DNA of 64,000 nt from positions 1,612,001 to 1,676,000 of the forward strand of contig NZ_SMGR01000001.1 in NCBI RefSeq assembly GCF_004346865.1, read 5' to 3'. This DNA comes from Shimia isoporae (GTDB taxonomy: Bacteria; Pseudomonadota; Alphaproteobacteria; Rhodobacterales; Rhodobacteraceae). The translations under genes and the position numbers were made by a program. Positions 52,976-62,733 of the stretch are shown here, piece after piece (position 1 is the first letter of the stretch; every line of letters starts with the position of its first letter). The notes beneath the pieces are model-generated. The model searched no databases and was not told the origin of the DNA. It saw only the letters and a list, made by a program, of their open reading frames with translations.

Positions 52976-53641
52976 TCAGAGGCCGAGTTTGTCTCGCATG
53001 AACGCCAATGCAACCGAAAGACCGTCTGGCGCGATTCCATGAGCGGTGCCTTTCATCACATGGGCAAAGACATCCTGGAAACCGGCCTTTTGCAAAGCCT
53101 CCGCTGCTTGCGGCAAAGACTGAGGCGGCACAACGTCATCCATGTCGCCGTGCACCAGCAAGACCGGCGGGCGACTGACGACTTCGTCTTCCAGTAATTC
53201 AGGCTGCAAAAGGCGTCCGGAAAACGCGACAACGCCCGCCAGAGAATCTTCGCGCCGGGGCGCTACATGCAAACTCATCATCGTGCCTTGCGAAAAGCCA
53301 AACAGCACGACTTGTTCCGGCAGCAGGTCTTCATCCACCATCACCGCATCAAGAAACGCGTTCAGGTCCTCCACAGCGGACATCATGCCGCGTGCGCTTT
53401 CCTCTTCGCTCGACCCATCAATCCACGGGATCGGGAACCACTGACGCCCCATTGGCATTCCGGGAATTTCTTCCGGCGCATCCGGTGCAAGGAACAGAGT
53501 ATCTGGCAGATGCTCGCCAAGCGGGTCAGCCAAACCCAGCAAATCCGCGCCATTCGCGCCATATCCATGCAGGAAAATCACCGCCGAGCGGGTTTCACCG
53601 GAGACCGGCTCCTTGCGGCCAGCTTTCAAAACTCGGGTCAT
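52976..53641 (-). CDS. Alpha/beta hydrolase, carboxylesterase/phospholipase type
   Basis: 221 residues. LHGYGANGADLL oxyanion region, nucleophile elbow GFSQGTMM (about 115), a late Asp in DMDDVVP and His in GTAHGI complete the Ser-Asp-His triad. This is the acyl-protein thioesterase-like bacterial carboxylesterase group. It has no signal peptide. ATG is preceded by weak AGAGAGAACC sequence. Confidence 0.93.
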   Translation of the reverse strand: MTRVLKAGRKEPVSGETRSAVIFLHGYGANGADLLGLADPLGEHLPDTLFLAPDAPEEIPGMPMGRQWFPIPWIDGSSEEESARGMMSAVEDLNAFLDAVMVDEDLLPEQVVLFGFSQGTMMSLHVAPRREDSLAGVVAFSGRLLQPELLEDEVVSRPPVLLVHGDMDDVVPPQSLPQAAEALQKAGFQDVFAHVMKGTAHGIAPDGLSVALAFMRDKLGL

Positions 53642-53715
53642 CTTGGTTCTCTCTCAGTCCATCGTTGCCCCTGTCTGTCACGCCCCGCGTCTCACCGCAA
53701 GAACACGGCAACGTA

Positions 53716-54132
53716 TCAGTCATCCCGTCCGGGCTCATCTGGATTACTGGAAAACAAAGCGATCTTGTTGCCTTGCGGATCGCGCAGGTACCCCACAAAG
53801 AAACGCGGCCCATATTCCGCACGAAAACCGGGCGCGCCCTCACTCGACCCACCCGCTGCCAAGCCCGCTGCATGCAAGGTCCGCACCTGAGCCTGATTTG
53901 CCGCTTCAAAGGCAACCATGTTCCCGTTGCCTGCCACCGCCTTGCCACCATCAAATGGCCGTTTCACGTAAAAATCCGGCGACGCCGGCGCCTTTCCCTC
54001 CTCGACGGGGATCACATAGCTCAAGTCGCCGTGATATCGCTCCACCGCATAGCCAAGCGCAGGTAGAAACGCCGAATAAAAGCGCTCTGCGGCTGCCATG
54101 TCATCAACTCCGACCGTGACATAGGAAATCAT
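53716..54132 (-). CDS. VOC-family (glyoxalase-like) protein
   Basis: 138 residues. The paired beta-alpha-beta-beta-beta units of the VOC fold are visible: YVTVGVDDMAAAERFYSAFLPALGY at the start, and a C-terminal YLRDPQGNKIALF with the metal-ligand Glu position. The substrate is unknown. It lies 74 bp after the esterase's start and 13 bp downstream of the GNAT gene on the same strand. Confidence 0.88.
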   Translation of the reverse strand: MISYVTVGVDDMAAAERFYSAFLPALGYAVERYHGDLSYVIPVEEGKAPASPDFYVKRPFDGGKAVAGNGNMVAFEAANQAQVRTLHAAGLAAGGSSEGAPGFRAEYGPRFFVGYLRDPQGNKIALFSSNPDEPGRDD

Positions 54133-54145
54133 GCAACCGATCCTC

Positions 54146-54652
54146 TCAAAACGTCAGGTTCATGACCATCTCGTACCATTGCGCCCCACCGTGGGTCGAG
54201 CGGGAAGGCTTTGTGAACTTATACCCAAACCTTTCATAGAGCGGCCGGTAATTCTCTTTGCACATAAGGTGAATTTGTTCTTTTCCGGCCGCCTTCATCC
54301 GCGTGACAAACTCGGTCATCAAAGATGTGGCAAGCCCACGTCCTTGAAAATCGGGATCCAGCACGACAGACATGATCACGACATCTCGCGCCTCCGCGTC
54401 ATGACCAATCAGCTCTTTGAAAGCATCGTCAGACATTTCAACTTCATGTGCACAGCCGCTGTTGATGAACCCGACGATCGTTCCGCCAAGCTCAAGGATC
54501 AAAAACCCCTCAGGGTAGCCTTCAATCCGCGTGGCGATCTTCGCCAAAGTCGCAGCTTCATCTTCAGCATAGGCCGCGGCCTCAATTTCGAAGCAACGCG
54601 CGGCGTCGTCCATGCGTGCCCATCTGAACTCCAGTTTGTTTTCCAAAACCAA
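54146..54652 (-). CDS. GNAT-family N-acetyltransferase
   Basis: 168 residues. The N-terminal FRWARMDDAARCFEIEAAAY is characteristic, and the acetyl-CoA loop is DPDFQGRGLATSLM (about 100-113). Resembles arylalkylamine/serotonin N-acetyltransferase-like GNATs by its first helix, but this is only a likeness. The start is TTG (54652 or 54646, the latter with GAGG seven bases upstream); the next ATG would cut the first strand of the domain. Confidence 0.82.
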   Translation of the reverse strand: MVLENKLEFRWARMDDAARCFEIEAAAYAEDEAATLAKIATRIEGYPEGFLILELGGTIVGFINSGCAHEVEMSDDAFKELIGHDAEARDVVIMSVVLDPDFQGRGLATSLMTEFVTRMKAAGKEQIHLMCKENYRPLYERFGYKFTKPSRSTHGGAQWYEMVMNLTF

Positions 54653-54700
54653 TCCTCAAATGCCTTTTGCCCTGAAATTGCACAGACAATTCCGCCCTCG

Positions 54701-55339
54701 TTAGGCAATGCCTTCTCGATTTTTTTCAACGTGGTAATAGGCCCATAAAATCCGCGCGGCTACCGATCGCCAGGGAGACCAGTCCTCTGCCATTAGCCGC
54801 AGTTCCTTTTCCTTGGGGCGCGTATCAAGATCAAACAGTATGCGCGCACCTTCTTGCAGCGCCAGATCTCCGGGGGCAAATACGTCGGCACGTCCAAGCG
54901 AAAACATCGCATAAATTTCCGCGGTCCAAACTCCGATGCCAGTCACCGCCGTCAACGTACGCACAACCTCTTCCGTAGAGGCATCCCTCAAAGCATCGTA
55001 GTCAATTCCGGCAGCCGCCAAAGCTTGCGCGTATTTGATCTTCTGGCGCGAAAGCCCTCCGGCCCGCAAACCTTCTTCGCCCGCCGCAAGCACTGCCTCA
55101 GGCGTGACCAATCCCAAATCCTCAAGGCGTGACCAGATCGCCCGCGCCGAGGCCACACTGACTTGTTGGCTGACAATTGCACTCAGAAGTTGGGCAAACC
55201 CGTCAGGTCGCAACCTCAAGGGCAAATCTCCGGTCTCGCCAAGCGCGTATGCAAAACGAGGCTCGTGCTGTGACAGCCAGGCTGCGCCTTCGCTAACACA
55301 TGCATCCGCTTTGATCACGCGACCGACGCTGCTGGACAT
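54701..55339 (-). CDS. DNA-3-methyladenine glycosylase (AlkA-like HhH-GPD)
   Basis: 212 residues. Base-excision glycosylase of the HhH-GPD superfamily. The helix-hairpin-helix TAVTGIGVWTAEIYAMFSLGRADVFAPGDLAL (about 138-169) includes the catalytic Asp in the APGD position. The earlier LSAIVSQQVSVASA block is the AlkA signature. It removes alkylated purines. ATG 55339 has GAGGG upstream; the frame opens four codons earlier at GTG. Confidence 0.93.
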   Translation of the reverse strand: MSSSVGRVIKADACVSEGAAWLSQHEPRFAYALGETGDLPLRLRPDGFAQLLSAIVSQQVSVASARAIWSRLEDLGLVTPEAVLAAGEEGLRAGGLSRQKIKYAQALAAAGIDYDALRDASTEEVVRTLTAVTGIGVWTAEIYAMFSLGRADVFAPGDLALQEGARILFDLDTRPKEKELRLMAEDWSPWRSVAARILWAYYHVEKNREGIA

Positions 55340-55435
55340 AGGTTCCCTCACATTTCCTTGCTGCGAACCCTAGCGCTCCAGCTGGCTGACGCCAACCTCT
55401 GGACCTCTCTTGATGAACAAGTTAACGCTTGCGCC

Positions 55436-56659
55436 ATGAGTGAGACCACAGCCCCCCTGCCCGCCGACGATTCCCGCGCCAAACGCAATGTTTTGATCCT
55501 TGTGCTTGCGCAAGCTTTCCTTGGAGCGCAGATGCCGCTGATCTTCACCATCGGCGGTCTCGCGGGGCAATCGCTGGCCTCCAACCTGTGTTTTGCAACC
55601 CTGCCGATCTCACTGATTGTCCTGGGCAGCATGGTGTCAGCCACGCCTTTGTCTGCGATCATGCAGAAATACGGTCGCCGCTTCGGTTTTCTGGTGGGTA
55701 CAACAGGCGGTGCCCTCGGAGGCGCAATCGGCGCCTATGGTCTGTATCTCAACAGCTTCACGGTGTTCCTGATCGGATCTTTCATGACCGGTGTCTATAT
55801 GTCGGCACAGGGTTTCTATCGCTTTGCCGCTTCTGACACCGCCTCCGACGAGTACCGCCCGAAAGCAATTTCCTATGTCATGGCAGGCGGCTTGCTATCG
55901 GCCATCATAGGCCCGCAGCTTGTCAAAGTAACCTCAGACAGCATGGTGATCCCGTTCCTTGGGGCATATCTTGCGGTGATCGCGATCAATGTCATCGGCT
56001 CGCTGCTATTCTTCTTTATAGACATCCCGAAACCTCCGGCACCGGCGGCAGACGCACCCAAAGGCCGCACCCGTTGGGAACTGATCACGACGCCGCGCAT
56101 CGCCGTTTCCGTGATCTGCGCGATGGTCGCTTACGCTCTGATGAACCTTGTAATGACTTCGACACCGCTCGCAGTTGTCGGCTGTGGGTTTGAACAAAAC
56201 GACGCCGCCAATGTTGTCACGGCCCACGTGTTGGCGATGTTCGCACCAAGCTTTTTCACTGGCCACTTGATCGCTCGTTTCGGTGTCGAGAAAATCGTGG
56301 GCGCGGGCATCCTGATCCTTGCGGGCGCAGGCGCGGTCGCCCTTCAGGGCGTGCAACTTGAGAATTTCTTTGTGGCCCTGATCCTGCTTGGCTTCGGCTG
56401 GAACTTCGGCTTCATCGGTGCAACAACCATGCTGACAAGTGCCCATACTGTCGAGGAACGCGGACGTATGCAGGGCATGAATGACCTGATCGTATTCGGC
56501 GGCGTGACTGTGGCTTCGCTGGCATCCGGAGGGTTGATGAACTGTTCCGGAGGCGACGCAGTGACCGGCTGGACATCGGTCAATATCGCAATGGCACCGT
56601 TCCTGATGCTTGCCGGCGGCGCGTTGATCTGGCTGGTGATGCGCCCCAAAGACGCTTAA
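55436..56659 (+). CDS. MFS transporter
   Basis: 407 residues with about twelve predicted membrane helices. The MFS loop-2/3 motif is visible as QKYGRRFGFLVG (about 76-87) and GHLIARFGVEKIVGAG marks the second half. Substrate unknown; the layout resembles YcaD/UMF1-like drug or nutrient carriers. I chose the ATG of MSETTAPL; the frame opens 78 bases earlier without a helix that fits. Convergent with the synthase-like gene, 18 bp apart. Confidence 0.88.
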   Translation: MSETTAPLPADDSRAKRNVLILVLAQAFLGAQMPLIFTIGGLAGQSLASNLCFATLPISLIVLGSMVSATPLSAIMQKYGRRFGFLVGTTGGALGGAIGAYGLYLNSFTVFLIGSFMTGVYMSAQGFYRFAASDTASDEYRPKAISYVMAGGLLSAIIGPQLVKVTSDSMVIPFLGAYLAVIAINVIGSLLFFFIDIPKPPAPAADAPKGRTRWELITTPRIAVSVICAMVAYALMNLVMTSTPLAVVGCGFEQNDAANVVTAHVLAMFAPSFFTGHLIARFGVEKIVGAGILILAGAGAVALQGVQLENFFVALILLGFGWNFGFIGATTMLTSAHTVEERGRMQGMNDLIVFGGVTVASLASGGLMNCSGGDAVTGWTSVNIAMAPFLMLAGGALIWLVMRPKDA

Positions 56660-56677
56660 TCAAAAAGCGAGGGCTTT

Positions 56678-57454
56678 TCAGATTCTTCCGCTGACAGCGC
56701 GGAACATCAGACCAAACCGCTTGGCAAACTCACTTTGCCCAAGCGCCCCGTCAATAACCCGCTCTGGCTCTTTCGCCGCCTGGCCTAGAATGGCCGAAGC
56801 CTCCCATGCAGCCAACAACGCCTGCGCCGCGTGTTTGGAGACCTCTGCCCTGCGCGTTCTGGCACGTTCCATCCGCGCCAGACCTTCGGTCGCCAACGCG
56901 GCAACCGTTTCTGGACGCCCATCCAATAGGGGCACGCGTTTGGCCTTTTCCAACGCAGGTATCGCGCGCAACCAGTTGGCCAGCGCCAACGCATAACCAA
57001 AGTCTTGCGCGATCTCGGCAGGGCACGGTCCGAGAGACTGCGCCGCAACTTGCATCAGACCGCCGCCTGTGTCCTGCAAATAGCTTTCAAAATGCGCCTC
57101 GTCCTCAAACGGATCGCTATAAACGTCCCAGCGTCGCGCAATGACAAGCCGCTCCAGCGTTTCGGCAGCGTCCTTGTCAATCACCAGCGCCAAGGGTGTT
57201 ACAACATCATGGCGGCGTACAAATCCACCTGCCCGGATTTCGTCAAGCGCATCGCGCCACCATTGCAGGCGCATTTCAGCAATCATCGTTTCCTGCGTCA
57301 CCCAGGGTGCGCGCGAAACCTCAACATTGAATGCATAAATCGGCAACAGAACATCCCGCGCCGCAGGCTTGGCAGCCATCACAGCAGCGAACCGGTCCGG
57401 ATCGCCTTTTTGCACCAATCCGGCGCAGGACATCAGATCATCGGAAACGCTCAA
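56678..57454 (-). CDS. Squalene/phytoene-synthase-like protein, probably NDUFAF6-type
   Basis: 258 residues with the all-helical squalene/phytoene synthase fold. Blocks seen: LPIYAFNVEVSRA, MRLQWWRDALDEI and FESYLQDTGGGLMQVAA. In catalytic enzymes the later helix carries an Asp-rich LRDVGED-type motif; here it is ALANWLRAIPALEKA, so the second catalytic Asp set is missing. This fits the NDUFAF6/complex-I assembly-related group rather than a carotenoid enzyme. Start is TTG with GGGGGAG upstream, overlapping the end of the hydrolase gene by 17 bases. Confidence 0.8.
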   Translation of the reverse strand: MSVSDDLMSCAGLVQKGDPDRFAAVMAAKPAARDVLLPIYAFNVEVSRAPWVTQETMIAEMRLQWWRDALDEIRAGGFVRRHDVVTPLALVIDKDAAETLERLVIARRWDVYSDPFEDEAHFESYLQDTGGGLMQVAAQSLGPCPAEIAQDFGYALALANWLRAIPALEKAKRVPLLDGRPETVAALATEGLARMERARTRRAEVSKHAAQALLAAWEASAILGQAAKEPERVIDGALGQSEFAKRFGLMFRAVSGRI

Positions 57455-58421
57455 GAAACTCCCCCATCAGCACCGCTGTTTCCGGCGCGTCTACAATATC
57501 CAAATGCCCAACGCCATCCACCACATGATACCGGCCTAGCGACGTCACTTCAGACATCAGAGGCTGATACCCTTCTGCGACAAAGCTCTCGTCGGCACTA
57601 CCCGCTATCAAAAGAAATTCCGGCAGAGCAGCCACATCCTCAAGATAAGCATTGCGCGGTGCAAACGCTTTGTTCAGCCGCCAACTATAGGCCAATGTCG
57701 CCTGCTCCGCATTTGGGCCCTGCATCACAGCCTCAGGCATCGCAAACTGCATCATCGTCAGATGATCCAAGGCCTTGATGCCAACCATATTGAGCATGCT
57801 CAGGCCAATGATGCGGCGTGTCAGCGGATAAGCCCAGCCACCGGAATTTGGGCGGGTTGTCGGCGCGTCATATTTTAGGAATGGCGCCAGCAGCACCGCA
57901 CCATCGATCTGTTCACGATGCGCACCTCCGGCAAAGCGCACGACCAATCCGCCACCAGAGCTGTGGCCACCCAGAACAACCCGCTGCCCGTCTTTTCGAT
58001 AAGCCGAGATAAGGTCCGAGAGATCATCCTCCAGCTGCCCTACATACGAGACATCGCCACGCGGCGCAGGTCCGTTGAAATGTCCACGAAGATTCACCGT
58101 TAAAACATCTGCCCGGCTGGCAAGTTTTCCGGCGATCCGGTCGAATTGCCCGCCATGCCAGCCCGAGCCGTGCACGAGCACAAGGAGCGGCGAGCCTTCT
58201 GGCCCCGCGGCAAAACCAGAGCGCAACGTGGCACCGTCGCGTGCCTTTGTTTGAACCATATTCAGCGGGTCACCCGGAGCGCGTTGCAAAGTGGCGTTGA
58301 AATCCAACCCCGCCCCCTCGCGACCAATGGTGTCTTTTGGCGACTGAGAAAAAATCAAACCAAGCGCAATACAAAGCGTGATCACGGGCGTCAAAATGAT
58401 CGCCCAAAAGAAATGGGTCAT
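57438..58421 (-). CDS. Membrane-anchored alpha/beta hydrolase
   Basis: 327 residues. One N-terminal hydrophobic helix (about 5-25), then an alpha/beta hydrolase domain with VLVHGSGWHGGQF, nucleophile elbow GGHSSGGGL (about 150), a late Asp (ADESF) and His in GVGHLDI. The helix could be a signal anchor, putting the enzyme in the periplasm. Substrate unknown. GAGGA precedes the ATG. Fourth in the leftward cysS-led chain. Confidence 0.88.
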   Translation of the reverse strand: MTHFFWAIILTPVITLCIALGLIFSQSPKDTIGREGAGLDFNATLQRAPGDPLNMVQTKARDGATLRSGFAAGPEGSPLLVLVHGSGWHGGQFDRIAGKLASRADVLTVNLRGHFNGPAPRGDVSYVGQLEDDLSDLISAYRKDGQRVVLGGHSSGGGLVVRFAGGAHREQIDGAVLLAPFLKYDAPTTRPNSGGWAYPLTRRIIGLSMLNMVGIKALDHLTMMQFAMPEAVMQGPNAEQATLAYSWRLNKAFAPRNAYLEDVAALPEFLLIAGSADESFVAEGYQPLMSEVTSLGRYHVVDGVGHLDIVDAPETAVLMGEFLERFR

Positions 58422-58448
58422 AAGGTCCTCAAAAGTCTAAATAAAAAA

Positions 58449-59156
58449 TCAAATAGGTCGCGTCACACAGAGTAAATAGCCGCAGCTCTCACGGTTCTCC
58501 CGCCACGTCCGCGCCTCGGCTTCCGCCTCATCCAGCACCGCGCTCAGTGCCGCATCTGCGCCGTCTCGCAACATGGCAACACGCTTGTCCATTGGGCCAT
58601 AATAAGCTTCCCAAGCCGCGTCACTAACCTTGCGCGTGCCCAGCACCTCGAACCCGGCCGTTTCGACGCGCGCACGGATGTCCGCCTCGGTGCCAACGGG
58701 ATAGTCCTCAAACATCGCAGCTGCCCGCGCTTTGTCACCGTCAAAAGAACACGGCTCCGAAAACGCCACGGTACCGCTTTCTGTGAGTTTAGAGCGCCAG
58801 CCAGCCAGACCACCCTCGATTCCGACAAAATACAAAGCACCGGCACACCAGATAAAATCAAACGGCCCATCTTGCGCCATCATGTTACCCGTGATCGCCG
58901 TGACCCGGACATCCTCCGCAAACCGCGTCATCGCCTGTTCGGTGAACCCCTCATGCGTATCCACCGTCAAAATGCGCCCATGCGGCGCGGCCGTCAGCAA
59001 TGCCTGCACATCGCCACCAGGTCCACCACCGGCATCAAGAATGCGCGCCCCGTCCGGAACACCGGCCAGTGCACAGGCCCAAGCAACTTCATCCGGATGC
59101 CCCGGTCCCTCGCGCGGCAAATCCTTATGCACCAGAAAGAAGTTATCCCAATCCAT
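58449..59156 (-). CDS. SAM-dependent methyltransferase (class I)
   Basis: 235 residues. SAM motif I ILDAGGGPGGDVQALL (about 39-54), followed by the acidic TVDTHEGFT and a FDFIWCAGALYF post-II segment. Substrate unknown. Its ATG overlaps the cimA stop by one base (TGATG), so it is in the same transcript. The N-terminus reads DWDNFFLVHKDLPREG, which is family-like for small-molecule or tRNA methyltransferases. Confidence 0.88.
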   Translation of the reverse strand: MDWDNFFLVHKDLPREGPGHPDEVAWACALAGVPDGARILDAGGGPGGDVQALLTAAPHGRILTVDTHEGFTEQAMTRFAEDVRVTAITGNMMAQDGPFDFIWCAGALYFVGIEGGLAGWRSKLTESGTVAFSEPCSFDGDKARAAAMFEDYPVGTEADIRARVETAGFEVLGTRKVSDAAWEAYYGPMDKRVAMLRDGADAALSAVLDEAEAEARTWRENRESCGYLLCVTRPI

Positions 59157-60787
59157 CAGACTGCTACCCGGGCGCCTTCTTGCGCGAGCTTCCAGTTCAA
59201 AGCCTCGAGCAGTGCCTCAAAGCTCGCGTCAACTATGTTTGCCGAGACGCCCACAGTGGCCCAGCGACGTCCGGTTCCGTCCTCGAAGTCTATTATTACG
59301 CGGGTCACCGCTTCTGTGCCGCCGTTGGTGATCCGGACTTTGAAATCCACAAGCCGCACGTCATCTATGATGCCCTGATAGGGGCCCAGGTCCGCCTTCA
59401 ACGCCTGCCAAAGTGCGTTCACCGGACCTTCGTCTTTCATGTCGTCAGCGTGTTCGTTCTTGAAGTAATTAGTCAGCTTGGCCCCACTGGGCAGCTGCAC
59501 CGTCACCACTGCCTCGCTTTCCACCAGAAGATTGCCCCGCGCGTTGCGTCGCCGCTCCGAAATGACCCGATACCGCTCCACATCAAAGAACCGCTCGGTC
59601 AGGCCCATTTCCTCGCGCGCCAGCAACTCGAAACTCGCCTGCGCGCTGTCATAAGAATATCCCTCGGACTCGCGCTCCTTGATCCGGTTCAGAATTCGGC
59701 CAAGCGCGGGATCCCCTTTTTCAACGCTCAGATTTGCGTCCGCCAAACGCTTGCGCAGGTTGGATTGGCCAGCCTGATTGGACATCGGAATGATCCGGAC
59801 ATTTCCCACGACGGACGGTTCGACGTGCTCATATGTGCTCGGATCCTTGAGGATCGCACTCGCATGCAGCCCGGCCTTGTGGGCAAAGGCGCTCGCCCCG
59901 ACATAAGCCGCCTGACGCATCGGCACGCGGTTCAGGATGTCATCCAGCATCCGGCTCGCCCGCGTCAGCCCTTCCAAGGCCGTCAGGCTCACGCCAATCT
60001 CGAACCGGCTCCTGTAAGGCTCTTTCAGAAGCAATGTCGGAATAAGGGTCGTCAGATTGGCATTCCCGCATCGCTCCCCAAGACCGTTGAGCGTCCCTTG
60101 TATCTGGCGAGCTCCGGCATCCACAGCGGCAAGCGAGTTGGCCACGGCATGTTCTGTGTCGTTGTGTGTATGAATGCCAAGATGATCGCCCGGGATCCCG
60201 GCGGCAATCACAGCCTTTGTGATTTCGTAAACCTCTCGCGGCATCGCTCCGCCGTTGGTGTCACACAGGACAATCCACCGGGCACCGGCGTCAAATGCGG
60301 CCTTAACGGTCTCCAGCGCATAAGCCGGATTGGCTTTGTACCCGTCAAAGAAATGCTCCGCATCAAACAGCGCTTCTCGTCCTTGCGCCACCATATAAGC
60401 CACCGATTTGGAGACGTTTTCCACGTTCTCCTCCAACGAGATGCCAAGGGCCGTGGTGACATGGAAGTCATGGGTTTTGCCCACGAGGCAGACCGCTGGT
60501 GTGCCTGCGTTCATCACTGCAGCAAGCACATCGTCGTTTTCCGCCGACATGCCCGCCCGCTTGGTCATGCCAAACGCCGTAAAGGTCGCCGCAAGTTTGG
60601 GTTTGGTTTCGAAAAACTCGCTGTCCGTCGGGTTCGCCCCGGGCCAGCCGCCCTCGATATAGTCGACGCCAAGTTGGTCCAGCACAGCAGCAATCTGCGC
60701 TTTCTCGGACGTGGCAAACTGAACACCCTGCGTCTGCTGCCCGTCTCGAAGGGTCGTGTCATAAAGGTACAGGCGCTCTTTGGTCAC
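59156..60787 (-). CDS. cimA: (R)-citramalate synthase
   Basis: 543 residues. The HMG-CoA-lyase-like TIM barrel opens with [15 protein letters not shown] (about 8-22), then [12 protein letters not shown], the [14 protein letters not shown] metal motif (about 204) and [17 protein letters not shown]-terminal LeuA-dimer-like regulatory domain follows (about 400-543). CimA joins pyruvate and acetyl-CoA to citramalate for isoleucine without threonine deaminase. Start is GTG, overlapping the cysS stop as GTGA. Confidence 0.93.
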   Translation of the reverse strand: MTKERLYLYDTTLRDGQQTQGVQFATSEKAQIAAVLDQLGVDYIEGGWPGANPTDSEFFETKPKLAATFTAFGMTKRAGMSAENDDVLAAVMNAGTPAVCLVGKTHDFHVTTALGISLEENVENVSKSVAYMVAQGREALFDAEHFFDGYKANPAYALETVKAAFDAGARWIVLCDTNGGAMPREVYEITKAVIAAGIPGDHLGIHTHNDTEHAVANSLAAVDAGARQIQGTLNGLGERCGNANLTTLIPTLLLKEPYRSRFEIGVSLTALEGLTRASRMLDDILNRVPMRQAAYVGASAFAHKAGLHASAILKDPSTYEHVEPSVVGNVRIIPMSNQAGQSNLRKRLADANLSVEKGDPALGRILNRIKERESEGYSYDSAQASFELLAREEMGLTERFFDVERYRVISERRRNARGNLLVESEAVVTVQLPSGAKLTNYFKNEHADDMKDEGPVNALWQALKADLGPYQGIIDDVRLVDFKVRITNGGTEAVTRVIIDFEDGTGRRWATVGVSANIVDASFEALLEALNWKLAQEGARVAV

Positions 60788-62148
60788 AACAGCCCCTCCA
60801 GTTTGCTCGCGTCAAAGCCTGCCGCAGGCAACAACTCCACGCCGGCTTTGCTCATGCGAACCTCGACACCAGCCTCAACCAGCACCCCCTTGATGCGATC
60901 CACCTCGGCAAAATCCTTGCTCGCCATCGCCGCGTCTCTGGCTTCGGCCAGCAAAGCTTCATATGCGCTCAGGTCTTTGCCCCGAGCCCAATCGCCAAGA
61001 TCATCCGTCAGCAACCCGAGCATCCGCGCACCGGCCAGCAAACCTGCCGCATCGCCTGCGCTGGCAAGACCGTGCAGCACAGCGATCGCACCTGCCGTAT
61101 TCAGGTCGTCGGCAACACATGCCAAAACGTCGCCCGGTACGTTCTCCGACGGGTTCACACCGTCTGTCACCGTTCGCCACTTCCGCAACGTTGCCTCTGC
61201 TTCACCAGCCTTCTTTGCGGTCCAGTCCATCGGCTTGCCGTAGTGCGTGCTCAGGAACACAAAGCGCACCACCTCTCCGGGAATACCTTCGTCCAGCAGG
61301 TCTCGAACGGTGAAGAAATTGCCCAGAGACTTGGACATTTTCTTGCCTTCGACCTGCAACATCTCGTTGTGAAGCCAATAGTTTGCCATGTGCTGCCCAC
61401 CATTGGCGCAGCAGCTTTGAGCTATCTCGTTTTCGTGGTGCGGAAACATCAGGTCATTGCCGCCGCCGTGAATGTCAAACTGCGCGCCCAGCAATTCAAA
61501 ACTCATCGCCGAGCACTCGATGTGCCAACCCGGACGTCCACGTCCCCAAGGGCTTTCCCAACCAGGCGTTGCGTCATCCGAAGGCTTCCACAAGACAAAA
61601 TCCATCGGATCTTCCTTGTAGGACGCGACTTCGACCCGAGCGCCTGCGATCATGTCATCAACAGAACGGCCCGACAGCTTGCCATAGTCGTCGTACTTGC
61701 GGACCCGAAACAGCACATGGCCGTCGTGAGCATAGGCAAATCCGTCCGAGATGAGCTTTTCGATCATTGAGATCATTTGCCGGATATATTGCGTCGCGCG
61801 CGGCATGTGGTTGGGCTCCATTGCGCCAAGCGCGCCCATGTCATCCAGATACCACTGCGTTGTCTCGGCTGTAATGTCGCCAATGTCGCGCCCGCTCTCC
61901 GCTGCGCGCGCGTTGATCTTGTCGTCCACGTCCGTGAAGTTGCGCACATACGTTACGTGATCCGCGCCATAGACCTCACGCAGAAGACGGTACAGCACAT
62001 CAAATACCACAACAGGACGCGCATTCCCGATATGTGCACGGTCGTAGACCGTCGGCCCACAGACGTACATCCGCACATTTTCAGGATCGATGGGCGCAAA
62101 TACTTCCTTTTTGCGGCTCAGCGAGTTGTGCAGTTTGATCTCGGTCAT
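60784..62148 (-). CDS. cysS: Cysteinyl-tRNA synthetase
   Basis: 454 residues. Class I signature HIGN in [15 protein letters not shown] (about 30-44) and KMSKSLGNF (about 265-273). Zinc ligands fit C at about 28, the C/H residues in ECSAMSF and the HHENEIAQ block. ATG 62148 has GGAG upstream; the frame opens 30 bases earlier. The gap 62149-62385 contains a hairpin (arms near 62177 and 62194) on the leader side but no leader peptide or T-box that I recognise. Confidence 0.96.
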   Translation of the reverse strand: MTEIKLHNSLSRKKEVFAPIDPENVRMYVCGPTVYDRAHIGNARPVVVFDVLYRLLREVYGADHVTYVRNFTDVDDKINARAAESGRDIGDITAETTQWYLDDMGALGAMEPNHMPRATQYIRQMISMIEKLISDGFAYAHDGHVLFRVRKYDDYGKLSGRSVDDMIAGARVEVASYKEDPMDFVLWKPSDDATPGWESPWGRGRPGWHIECSAMSFELLGAQFDIHGGGNDLMFPHHENEIAQSCCANGGQHMANYWLHNEMLQVEGKKMSKSLGNFFTVRDLLDEGIPGEVVRFVFLSTHYGKPMDWTAKKAGEAEATLRKWRTVTDGVNPSENVPGDVLACVADDLNTAGAIAVLHGLASAGDAAGLLAGARMLGLLTDDLGDWARGKDLSAYEALLAEARDAAMASKDFAEVDRIKGVLVEAGVEVRMSKAGVELLPAAGFDASKLEGLL

Positions 62149-62385
62149 CAGTGGCTCCTCAGCACACGGGGTTGGCACGCGGACTTCGTCCGTGGCGGGC
62201 TTAGCAACTCTGATACCTCATTGGAATAGAAGAACGGCCCGCCTGACGATGTCAGCGGGTAATGCAGCAAATAATGATGATGCTCGCAGTGTTCATGCAG
62301 GCACACTATGGCGCGCCCGCCATTCCGTCAACCCGACCAACCGGTTGCAATTGACCAACGAAAAGAAAGCCCCCACAGTCCTTTC

Positions 62386-62733
62386 ATGAGCCGCGATCGC
62401 GTGAATCAAATCTGTGCCACCTTTCCCGGTGCCGAAGTCTCCGACCCTTGGGGCGGCGGCCACGACGCTTGGAAAGTCTGCGGCAAAATGTTCGCTTCTA
62501 TGGGCTCAGTAACGCCGGGTGTGTCGGTGAAAACGGATAGCATCGAGACCGCGCAAATGCTGATAGATGCCGGCGTCGGAACCAAAGCCAAGTATTTTCA
62601 CCGCAGCTGGATCAACATACCATTGGACGGTGACGAAGAAGAACTCCGTCACCGCCTAACTGTGTCCTATGACATTGTCCGCTCAGGCCTGACGAAGAAG
62701 CTTCAGAACAGCCTGCCGCCGCGCGGAGAGTAG
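62386..62733 (+). CDS. MmcQ/YjbR-family protein
   Basis: 115 residues. Family signs: the opening VNQICATFPGAEVSDPWGG, DAWKVCGKMFASM, and the end SYDIVRSGLTKKLQ. YjbR has a CyaY-like fold and DNA-binding ability in E. coli, but the role is unknown. Its last 51 bases overlap the 3' end of the convergent EamA gene. The frame opens 78 bases earlier with no family-like residues. Confidence 0.88.
   Translation: MSRDRVNQICATFPGAEVSDPWGGGHDAWKVCGKMFASMGSVTPGVSVKTDSIETAQMLIDAGVGTKAKYFHRSWINIPLDGDEEELRHRLTVSYDIVRSGLTKKLQNSLPPRGE

Noticed and set aside
51752-53197. 481-codon rightward open frame
   Set aside because: It lies antisense to the beta-barrel and esterase genes and its product has the skewed composition of a shadow frame.
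59000-61243. 747-codon rightward open frame
   Set aside because: It runs antisense through cimA and cysS, which have clear motifs; the antisense product is His/Arg/Pro-rich with no family signs, typical of a GC-rich shadow frame.
62149-62385. T-box or leader peptide before cysS
   Set aside because: A small hairpin is present, but there is no specifier loop, conserved T-box sequence or Cys-rich short frame that I can see.
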